DNA of 8,229 nucleotides from Bacteroidales bacterium (GTDB lineage Bacteria; Bacteroidota; Bacteroidia; Bacteroidales; NBLH01), in the NCBI GenBank assembly GCA_027083715.1, contig JALWNR010000026.1, forward strand, positions 1 through 8,229, given 5' to 3'. The notes under the pieces were generated by a model. That model had not been told where the DNA came from, did no database searches, and worked only from the letters and a program-made list of their open reading frames with translations. Positions 1 through 5,632 of the stretch are shown here, one piece after another; positions within the stretch are counted from its first letter, which is position 1, and the number at the start of each line of letters is the position of its first letter. Both the position numbers and the translations under genes were made by a program.

Positions 1-1
1 G

Positions 2-190
2 CTTGCCAAAAGAAAAATGTCGCTTACAGAGCTTTCCGAGCGAATAGGTATTACTATAGCTAATTTATCTATATTGAAAAAAGGCAAAGCAAAAGCAATA
101 AGGTTTTCTACTTTGGAGGCTATTTGTGAGGTTTTAGAGTGTCAGCCCGGTGATATTTTGTCTTTTGTTAAGGAAGAACAAACAGATTGA
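2..190 (+). CDS. Xre/YozG-like helix-turn-helix regulator, 5' partial
   Basis: An open frame enters from the left edge and ends at TGA 188-190, giving 62 visible residues that begin L-A-K-R-K-M-S. The sequence matches the compact Cro/C1-type HTH of the YozG-like family: a first helix around K-M-S-L-T-E-L-S-E-R-I-G, a recognition helix around T-I-A-N-L-S-I-L-K, then the characteristic F-S-T-L-E-A-I-C-E-V-L and C-Q-P-G-D-I-L. Family members are only about 65-75 residues long, so probably just the first few residues are missing; the true start lies outside the window. They are DNA-binding regulators, often encoded next to a small DUF2975-type membrane protein, which would lie to the left here (family knowledge, not seen). 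Stop and reading frame are clear. The target is unknown. Confidence 0.85.
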   Translation, partial: LAKRKMSLTELSERIGITIANLSILKKGKAKAIRFSTLEAICEVLECQPGDILSFVKEEQTD

Positions 191-212
191 CATTATTGGG
201 AACAAATACCGT

Positions 213-230
213 ATCTACCTACAGGTAGAT
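213..230. promoter_or_regulatory. perfect 8-bp dyad, possible operator
   Basis: ATCTACCT and AGGTAGAT form a perfect inverted repeat separated by AC, 23 bp after the HTH gene and about 90 bp before the peptidase start. The two-base gap is too tight for a good RNA hairpin and no T-run follows. A binding site for a dimeric DNA-binding protein, perhaps the adjacent Xre regulator, is therefore more likely than a terminator. The assignment is inferred from symmetry only. Confidence 0.35.
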
Positions 231-236
231 GATTGA

Positions 237-254
237 ACGAATAAATTAATTCGT
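237..254. promoter_or_regulatory. second short dyad upstream of the peptidase
   Basis: ACGAAT (237-242) and ATTCGT (249-254) form a 6-bp inverted repeat around a 6-nt AT-only centre. It lies just downstream of the 213-230 dyad, between the HTH gene and the peptidase. It could be a weak operator or chance. No clear Bacteroidota promoter (TTTG plus TAnnTTTG) was found in 191-318. Confidence 0.2.
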
Positions 255-318
255 AACCGGTAATAATCTGCCAACAGTCAGACAAGTTTTTAACAATATA
301 ATATTAAATCCTACTACT

Positions 319-2100
319 ATGAAAAAATTAATTTTTGTATCAATTTTTCTCTTTAATTTGTTCGTTGTTTTTGCACAAAACGCTGAAATTACTCAAACGG
401 AGTTGAAAGAGTATATTAGTTATCTTTCATCTGATGAGTTAAAAGGAAGAAAACCCGGTACAGAAGGAGGGATGCTTGCAGCTAAGTATATCGAAGAGTA
501 TTTTAAAGAAATCGGTTTAAAACCGCTTGGAAAATCATATTTTCAATATTTTGATGTAGTTGTTCAAGCAAAGGCAGATGAGTCATCAAGTTTTAAAATC
601 GGAAACTTTTCAGCAAATTTAAATCAAGATTTTATACCACTCACTTTTTCTTCCGAAGCTAATTTAAATGCAGACGTTGTTTTTACCGGTTATGGTTTTG
701 ATATTGACAATAAAGATATCCAATGGAATGATTATGATGGAATTGATGTAAAAGGAAAATGGGTGTTGATTTTACGTGCAGACCCTGAATTGGATAATCC
801 CGACAGTAAATTCATACCTTATTCTAATGAACGCACTAAAGTGCTTACTGCTAAAGAAAAAGGAGCAGCAGGAGTAATTTTTGTTTCGGGTATTGAATTA
901 GATAAAAAAGATAAATTGATGAAATTGGAAGCTGACCAAACTGAATCAAACTTTGGCTTACCCGTAGTTCATGTTAAAAGAGCTGTTGCTAATATAATTC
1001 TTGAAAAATCAGGAAAAACAGTTAAGGTATTGGAAAAATCTTTAAAAACCGATAAAAAACCGATTTCCTTTGATTGTAATACTCGTGTTTTAGCTCATAC
1101 AAAAGTAAATTTTGAAAAGGTTAAAACACAAAATGTAGTGGCTTATTTAAAGGGTAGTGATAAAAAGCTGCGTAATGAGTATGTTGTAATAGGAGCCCAT
1201 TATGACCATTTAGGTATGGGAGGCTGGGGCAGTTCTTCACGCATGCCCGATTCAATAGGTGTACATCACGGAGCAGACGATAATGCATCAGGTGTTGCAT
1301 CATTAATGGAAATAGCCGAAAAGTTAGTAAAGAATAAAAAACAATTGAAACGCAGTATTATTTTTATTGCATTTAGTGCCGAAGAAATTGGATTAATCGG
1401 ATCAAAATATTTTACCGAAAATCCGGCAGTTAATATCAAAGATATTAAAACCATGATTAATATTGATATGGTTGGGCGTTTAAAACCATCAAAAGAGCTT
1501 TCCGTTGGTGGTGTGGGGACATCAATTGAAGGAGAAAAACTATTGAATAAATTCATTAGCAGATACGATTTAAAACTTGGAATTTCTTATGAAGGTTTTG
1601 GACCATCGGATCATGCATCATTTTACATAAAAGATATTCCCGTACTTTTCTTCACAACAGGTGCTCATGAAGATTATCATACTCCATTGGATGTTGTTGA
1701 AAAAATTAATTTCAAAGGATTAAAAACTTTAGACGACTATATATATGATTTAACGGTTAATTTAGCTACCAGAGATAAAGATTTAACCTTTCAGGATGCA
1801 GGACCAAAAGGTCGTTCTACTAAACCTTCGAGAGGTATGAAAGTAAAACTTGGAATAATGCCTAATTTTACGAAGTCGGATAATAAAGGTTTAGGTGTAG
1901 ATGCTGTTACTCCAAACGGACCTGCATTTAAAGGAGGTATGAAAAAAGGAGATATTATTACAGCAATAGAAGGTGCTGAAATTCATAATATTTATGAATA
2001 TATGAACAGATTGGGAAAATTAAAGCCGGGGCAAACTATTACCGTGGATGTATTGCGAAGTGGTAAAAAAGTGGTGTTATTAATACAATTGGATGAATAA
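319..2100 (+). CDS. secreted M28 zinc peptidase with PA and PDZ domains
   Basis: This 593-residue exported metallopeptidase probably acts as an aminopeptidase in the periplasm or outside the cell. A signal peptide covers about residues 1-20, ending V-V-F-A-Q. A protease-associated (PA) insert spans roughly 110-235. The M28 catalytic core follows, about 270-480, with all expected residues visible: zinc ligand H294 and helper D296 in A-H-Y-D, bridging D321 in G-A-D-D-N-A-S-G, general base E355 and ligand E356 in S-A-E-E, ligand D383 in N-I-D-M-V-G, and H454 in D-Y-H-T-P-L-D. Residues about 500-593 form a PDZ domain (G-L-G-V, then N-G-P-A-F-K-G-G-M-K-K-G-D-I-I). PA-M28-PDZ is a recurrent arrangement in Bacteroidota. 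There is no C-terminal type IX sorting domain. The first ATG is chosen because the signal peptide follows directly; there is no Shine-Dalgarno site. Exact substrate is unknown. Confidence 0.93.
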   Translation: MKKLIFVSIFLFNLFVVFAQNAEITQTELKEYISYLSSDELKGRKPGTEGGMLAAKYIEEYFKEIGLKPLGKSYFQYFDVVVQAKADESSSFKIGNFSANLNQDFIPLTFSSEANLNADVVFTGYGFDIDNKDIQWNDYDGIDVKGKWVLILRADPELDNPDSKFIPYSNERTKVLTAKEKGAAGVIFVSGIELDKKDKLMKLEADQTESNFGLPVVHVKRAVANIILEKSGKTVKVLEKSLKTDKKPISFDCNTRVLAHTKVNFEKVKTQNVVAYLKGSDKKLRNEYVVIGAHYDHLGMGGWGSSSRMPDSIGVHHGADDNASGVASLMEIAEKLVKNKKQLKRSIIFIAFSAEEIGLIGSKYFTENPAVNIKDIKTMINIDMVGRLKPSKELSVGGVGTSIEGEKLLNKFISRYDLKLGISYEGFGPSDHASFYIKDIPVLFFTTGAHEDYHTPLDVVEKINFKGLKTLDDYIYDLTVNLATRDKDLTFQDAGPKGRSTKPSRGMKVKLGIMPNFTKSDNKGLGVDAVTPNGPAFKGGMKKGDIITAIEGAEIHNIYEYMNRLGKLKPGQTITVDVLRSGKKVVLLIQLDE

Positions 2101-2173
2101 TATCATTTGTAAATTATTCTTAACCGCAATAATTACCTTCGGTGATGTGCTTCGCAGTTCATGAAATTCTCTT

Positions 2174-2264
2174 TTCCGAAACAAATTCGGAACAGATACT
2201 TCGTTACGAATTCCTTGAAATATAAAGATATTAAGGCTTGGCTTTATTGCTTCGTCAGTATCTG
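2174..2264. repeat. nested inverted repeats, likely dispersed intergenic repeat
   Basis: Two structures sit side by side. TTCCGAA (2174-2180) pairs with TTCGGAA (2186-2192) around a 5-nt loop. Next, CAGATACT (2193-2200) pairs with AGTATCTG (2257-2264). Inside that stem ACGAA (2206-2210) pairs with TTCGT (2251-2255), and ATAAAG (2222-2227) with CTTTAT (2242-2247), giving one long imperfect hairpin with asymmetric internal loops. On the minus strand, part of the segment reads without a stop as a short peptide containing R-N-E-V-S-V-P-N-L-F-R-K, but it has no convincing start. The layout resembles a dispersed palindromic intergenic element. It may also act as a transcript end for the peptidase gene. 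Confidence 0.4.
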
Positions 2265-2372
2265 AATTTTAATGCTTTATAAAATTTAACAAACTATTGA
2301 ACTGAAGAAACTGCTTTTTTATTTGTTTGGGCTATTTTTATTTTGCAAAAATTAAATCGATTATTTTTATAA

Positions 2373-2403
2373 TTTGCACATCGTACAAAAGGGCTTAACT
2401 TTG
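2373..2403 (+). promoter_or_regulatory. canonical Bacteroidota primary-sigma promoter
   Basis: TTTG (2373-2376) and TAACTTTG (2396-2403) are separated by 19 bp, which fits the Bacteroidota -33/-7 consensus TTTG-N19-21-TAnnTTTG exactly. Transcription should begin around 2407-2410, leaving a leader of about 20-25 nt before the ATG at 2432. This implies that the NHL gene has its own housekeeping promoter and does not depend on read-through from the peptidase gene. Confidence 0.8.
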
Positions 2404-2431
2404 TTATTTTTATAAAATTACTTTTATTCTT

Positions 2432-3436
2432 ATGTTTAGAAAATTCTGCTTAATCTTGGTTTTTTTAGTGTTGAGTAGTTTTTATTTTGTTTTTGCACAA
2501 GATAATAAATATTCAGGCGCTCCATATGTTCGTTGGGTAAGCCAATATCCTTCGAAAGAAAAAGTGGAGACTAAATTTTCTAAACGTATTGGAAGAATTC
2601 TTTTTGGTAAAGAAGAGTTTGTTCTATCAAAACCATTTAATGTGTTAGCTCAAAACCCGAATGAATTTTGGGTTCTTGATCAGGGTAGTGGTGTTATTGT
2701 TAAAATCAAAGATAAGTCTATTCAAACCCCAAAGTTTATTTATAAGCACTTAAAAGGATTTTCTTCTTTGGTGGGTATATGCATGTCGCCGGATGGGTCT
2801 ATTTTTTTCACTGATTCACATTTAAAAAGTGTGTATAAAATTGATTTCAATAAAAAGAAAATTTTACCGATTAGTAAAACTCTTGACTTAAATCAACCAA
2901 CAGGAATTGCATATTCAAAAGAGAACAACCAGTTATGGGTAGTTGAAACCGGAGCTCACAGAATATCAGTACTGAATGCCGATAATGGACAATTAATAAA
3001 AAAAATAGGAGGAAGAGGTACGGTAAACGGCGCTTTTAATTTTCCGACTTTTATATGGATTGATGACCAAGGATATGTGTACATTGTTGATTCTATGAAT
3101 TTTAGAATACAGATTTTTAGCTCGCAAGGTGAGTTTATTTCAACTTTTGGGCAGATTGGTGATGCTTCGGGCTATATGGCTAGACCCAAAGGTATTGCTA
3201 CAGATACTTTCGGAAACATTTATATTACAGATGCACTTTTTCATGTAGTCCAGGTTTTTGACCAAGCTGGAAATTTTTTGTATCGGTTTGGTGAGCAAGG
3301 AAAAGGCAAGGCTCAGTTCTGGATGCCAACAGGAATATATATTGATGAGCAAAATTATATCTACGTTGCAGACAGTTACAATACCCGAGTTCAGATATTT
3401 CAGCTTGTTAACGGTAAAGCATTAAATAAAAAATAA
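2432..3436 (+). CDS. exported NHL-repeat six-bladed beta-propeller protein
   Basis: The 334-residue protein has a signal peptide of about 23 residues ending F-V-F-A-Q and no later membrane segment. The rest is a run of NHL-type blades of the form P-x-G-I-x-x-D-x-x-G-x-I-Y-V-x-D-x-x-x-x-R-V-Q-I-F. They start near residues 65, 112, 156, 201, 251 and 298. The last three are the clearest, for example Y-V-Y-I-V-D-S near 215 and I-Y-V-A-D-S-Y-N-T-R near 310. Six blades fill the chain, so this is a stand-alone propeller with no catalytic domain. NHL propellers mediate protein or ligand binding. In several metal-reducing bacteria they are encoded with multiheme cytochromes, which fits the neighbour at 3914, but partnership here is inferred. 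A clear promoter lies about 30 bp upstream and a candidate terminator about 70 bp downstream. There is no lipobox cysteine. Confidence 0.88.
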   Translation: MFRKFCLILVFLVLSSFYFVFAQDNKYSGAPYVRWVSQYPSKEKVETKFSKRIGRILFGKEEFVLSKPFNVLAQNPNEFWVLDQGSGVIVKIKDKSIQTPKFIYKHLKGFSSLVGICMSPDGSIFFTDSHLKSVYKIDFNKKKILPISKTLDLNQPTGIAYSKENNQLWVVETGAHRISVLNADNGQLIKKIGGRGTVNGAFNFPTFIWIDDQGYVYIVDSMNFRIQIFSSQGEFISTFGQIGDASGYMARPKGIATDTFGNIYITDALFHVVQVFDQAGNFLYRFGEQGKGKAQFWMPTGIYIDEQNYIYVADSYNTRVQIFQLVNGKALNKK

Positions 3437-3508
3437 TTGTTAACCTGATTATATTTGGGGTTCATAGATAACTGGTCTATTTTAATATAAACAAGCTTTT
3501 TGAATTTT

Positions 3509-3532
3509 ATAGAGTTTTTTAAAAGGCTCTAT
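3509..3532 (+). terminator. candidate terminator of the NHL gene
   Basis: ATAGAGTTTT (3509-3518) pairs with AAGGCTCTAT (3523-3532) over ten positions, including two G-U wobbles, around a TTAA loop. A T-rich run (CTATTTTTAACCTTTT) starts about five bases later. It lies 73 bp after the NHL stop codon. The stem is AU-rich and the T-run is displaced, so efficiency is uncertain. Confidence 0.45.
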
Positions 3533-3679
3533 TAAGCTATTTTTAACCTTTTAGGATTGTTTAATTGTATTACTTTGCAAGCTCTTAATACAAAACTAAA
3601 AGTCTATCGGCATAACTTGTTCCGAAAACCGGGATACTCTTACAAAATATTTAAGCGGTTAGTACAAATTTCAAAAACA

Positions 3680-3729
3680 GCCCCAATCGCATTGGGTTAT
3701 TTGCCCCATTTTATGTTTCTTATGCCCCA
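3680..3729 (+). promoter_or_regulatory. three GCCCCA direct repeats, possible activator or operator sites
   Basis: GCCCCA occurs at 3680-3685, 3703-3708 and 3724-3729, spaced 23 and 21 bp, close to two helical turns. The second and third share wider similarity (TTATTTGCCCCATTT and CTTATGCCCCACTA). The first forms part of a small hairpin, CCCAAT-CGC-ATTGGG (3682-3696). The third lies between the proposed -33 and -7 boxes, a position suited to repression or to regulator contact. GC-rich hexamers stand out in this AT-rich DNA. The binding protein is unknown. Confidence 0.4.
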
Positions 3730-3746
3730 CTAATTTTGTATATTTG
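3716..3746 (+). promoter_or_regulatory. candidate promoter for the cytochrome operon
   Basis: TATATTTG (3739-3746) is a perfect Bacteroidota -7 box (TAnnTTTG). TTTC (3716-3719) lies 19 bp upstream and matches the -33 TTTG at three of four bases. A second -7-like box, TAATTTTG (3731-3738), abuts it. Initiation would fall near 3750-3753, giving an unusually long leader of about 160 nt before the ATG at 3914. The imperfect -33 would suit a regulated promoter. Confidence 0.45.
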
Positions 3747-3913
3747 TTTAATATAAGAGTCCGGTTTTACTTTATTTGTTGTTTTAGTTTGTTGATAAAC
3801 AATGCATTATGTTTTGATTTACTCGTGTTCTCATATAATAATTTATTAGGCATAATATATGTGTAATACTTTTTTGATAAGGGATTATTTTTTGGGGTAT
3901 AAAATTATATAGT

Positions 3914-5599
3914 ATGAAAAGAGCTGGTTTTATCATATTAAATTTATTTATTTTTTCTTTGTTTATCAATGCGCAATCGGTTGTAAGCAGTCTGCATAAT
4001 TTATCAGTAAGTAGCCCGGGTACAATTAAAGCTTCATCAGAATCAGAGGTTTGTATTTTTTGTCATACACCACATAATTCAAATCCGATGGGTCCATTGT
4101 GGAACCGTGACGATCCTGGCTCTGTATATGTTTTGTATGATAATTCGGTAAGTAATACCTTTCTCGCAACCCCCGGGCAGCCGGATGGAGCTTCTTTGCT
4201 GTGTTTGTCCTGCCATGACGGGACAACAGCATTAGGAAAAGTCAGAAACAGGACTACTGATATTCAGTTTGTTGGAAACAATGATCTACTAATGGGCAAT
4301 AAAAAACTTAGCTCTGACCTCTCAGATGATCATCCGGTTTCGTTTATTTATAATTCATCATTGGCTGCTGCTGACGGACAGTTAAAGTATCCCCCTCTTG
4401 CACCTTCAAAAGTTGATAATACCGGTAAACTACAGTGTACATCTTGCCATGAACCCCATAATAATACCTATAAAAAGTTTCTTTTAACAACAACAAGTTA
4501 TTCGAGTTTATGTTTTAACTGTCATGATAAGAACTATTGGACAGCATCTACACATCAAAGTTCATCAGCAACATGGAATGGCTCAGGGACTAATCCGTGG
4601 GCACATATTGATGGACCGTATCCAACAGTGGCAGAAAATGCTTGTGCAAGCTGTCATAATACTCACAATGCTAATGGGAAAGCGCGTTTATTAAAGTCTA
4701 ATTTTGAGGAAAATAATTGTTTAGATTGCCATAATGGGAATGTAGCAAATACTGATATTGAAGCAGAAATGAATAAAGCCTATAGACACAATGTGTTTGC
4801 TTACAACCAAATACATACTCCTATTGAAGATGCGGATCCGCAAGTTACGCATGTAGAATGTGTTGATTGTCATAATCCGCATGCAGTGAATAACTCAACA
4901 GCTTCTGCACCTAATGCAAACGGGTTTCTTGCCGGTGTGCGAGGAATTAATCAAAGTGGAAATCCGGTAAATGTAGTTCAGAATGAATATGAGCTTTGCT
5001 ATCGCTGTCATTCTGATAATCCGGTTGTGGGAAGCCCCACTACGCGTCAAATAGCTCAGGCAAATGTTCGCCTTGAATTTGATTTAAGTAATCCATCTTT
5101 TCATCCGGTTGGAGGATCCGGTAAAAATAATAATGTTCCTAGTTTAATAGCTCCTCTAAATGAGTCTAGTGTGATTTATTGTACGGATTGTCATGCCAGT
5201 AATGGTAACAGTTCTCCGGCAGGACCACATGGCTCAATATATCCCAATATACTGAAATATCGCTATGAAACAGCTGATTATACTGCTGAATCATATGCTA
5301 ATTATGAGCTTTGTTATAGTTGCCATAGTCGAAGCTCTATTCTTAATGATGAATCGTTTACAGAACATAGAAAACATATCCGAGGGGAAGATGCTCCTTG
5401 TAATGTCTGCCACGACCCACATGGTATCAGCAGCAGCCAAGGAAATACCACTAATAATTCACACTTAATTAATTTTGATGTAAGTGTTGTTCAACCAAGA
5501 TCAGGAGTTATTCGTTTTGTAAAAACAGGTACCAATAGCGGTTATTGCTTATTGCGTTGTCATGGAAAAAACCATAGAATGGGTATGAGATATCCATAG
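3914..5599 (+). CDS. exported doubled-CXXCH multiheme cytochrome c (11 CXXCH plus one CX3CH)
   Basis: The 561-residue protein has a signal peptide (about 1-21, ending I-N-A-Q) and no other membrane segment, so it should be periplasmic or extracellular. Heme c sites CXXCH begin at residues 47, 97, 175, 200, 244, 269, 316, 362, 423, 467 and 496. A twelfth site at 545-550 reads C-L-L-R-C-H, with three spacer residues. The sites form six pairs; most first members read C-x-x-C-H-x-P/T-H (C-I-F-C-H-T-P-H, C-V-D-C-H-N-P-H). This is the paired-CXXCH (cytochrome c3-like) family. H140, H231, H292, H397 and H488 are candidate distal ligands. The expected role is electron transfer in anaerobic or extracellular respiration; no enzymatic domain is seen and the substrate is unknown. 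The kinase gene starts 33 bp after its stop, suggesting co-transcription. The first ATG fits the signal peptide. Confidence 0.92.
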   Translation: MKRAGFIILNLFIFSLFINAQSVVSSLHNLSVSSPGTIKASSESEVCIFCHTPHNSNPMGPLWNRDDPGSVYVLYDNSVSNTFLATPGQPDGASLLCLSCHDGTTALGKVRNRTTDIQFVGNNDLLMGNKKLSSDLSDDHPVSFIYNSSLAAADGQLKYPPLAPSKVDNTGKLQCTSCHEPHNNTYKKFLLTTTSYSSLCFNCHDKNYWTASTHQSSSATWNGSGTNPWAHIDGPYPTVAENACASCHNTHNANGKARLLKSNFEENNCLDCHNGNVANTDIEAEMNKAYRHNVFAYNQIHTPIEDADPQVTHVECVDCHNPHAVNNSTASAPNANGFLAGVRGINQSGNPVNVVQNEYELCYRCHSDNPVVGSPTTRQIAQANVRLEFDLSNPSFHPVGGSGKNNNVPSLIAPLNESSVIYCTDCHASNGNSSPAGPHGSIYPNILKYRYETADYTAESYANYELCYSCHSRSSILNDESFTEHRKHIRGEDAPCNVCHDPHGISSSQGNTTNNSHLINFDVSVVQPRSGVIRFVKTGTNSGYCLLRCHGKNHRMGMRYP

Positions 5600-5632
5600 T
5601 GAATTGTGTTATTGAATTTTTAAAGTGCAAGT

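Larger units (their letters stand above)
2101..2431. other. 331-bp intergenic region, peptidase to NHL gene
   Basis: No gene is supportable here. The left two thirds hold the hairpin-rich repeat-like segment (2174-2264). It is preceded by a small TTCATGAA palindrome (2158-2165) and by TGCTTCGCAGTTC, which resembles TGCTTCGTCAGTATC in the right part of the hairpin segment. The right third is AT-rich and contains the strong promoter at 2373-2403. Transcription of the peptidase gene probably ends within the hairpin-rich part, but no classic hairpin plus T-run is present. Confidence 0.6.
3625..3768. repeat. 144-bp segment bounded by imperfect inverted repeats
   Basis: The left arm AAAACCGG-GAT-ACTCTTA (3625-3642) is the reverse complement of the right arm TAAGAGTCCGGTTTT (3754-3768), apart from the extra GAT in the left arm. 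That makes 15 matched positions. An inner pair, TACAAAAT (3641-3648) with ATTTTGTA (3733-3740), adds further symmetry. The enclosed DNA contains the GCCCCA repeats and the candidate promoter for the cytochrome gene. It could be a MITE-like remnant, a looped regulatory site, or less likely an invertible promoter; the unequal arms argue against active inversion. Confidence 0.45.
3437..3913. other. 477-bp intergenic region before the cytochrome gene
   Basis: No coding sequence is supportable. From left to right it contains a terminator-like hairpin (3509-3532), an inverted-repeat-bounded segment (3625-3768) that encloses three GCCCCA repeats and a candidate promoter, then about 145 bp of very AT-rich leader. 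The leader holds two TTTGTTG copies (3775-3781 and 3788-3794). The length and density of signals suggest that expression of the cytochrome/kinase/regulator unit is controlled here. No tRNA or recognisable riboswitch was seen. Confidence 0.6.

Noticed and set aside
187..217. E. coli-like promoter: TTGACA (187-192) with TATCTA (212-217)
   Set aside because: The spacing is 19 bp, the first box overlaps the HTH stop codon, and Bacteroidota primary sigma factors use different boxes.
213..230. The dyad as a transcription terminator for the HTH gene
   Set aside because: A loop of only two bases and the absence of a following T-run make a terminator unlikely; it is kept only as a possible operator.
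1121..1556. Minus-strand open frames inside the peptidase gene
   Set aside because: They overlap strongly supported catalytic-domain coding sequence, have no recognisable domains, and read as low-complexity antisense translations.
2239..2250. TTGGCTTTATTGC as a sigma54 promoter
   Set aside because: Only seven bases separate GG and GC, where ten are required.
3450..3457. TATATTTG just after the NHL stop as a promoter -7 box
   Set aside because: There is no TTTG at the required distance upstream and no gene starts close by, so it is probably chance in AT-rich DNA.
5265..5468. Plus-strand open frame in another frame inside the cytochrome gene
   Set aside because: It lies wholly within the CXXCH-rich gene and has no family resemblance of its own.
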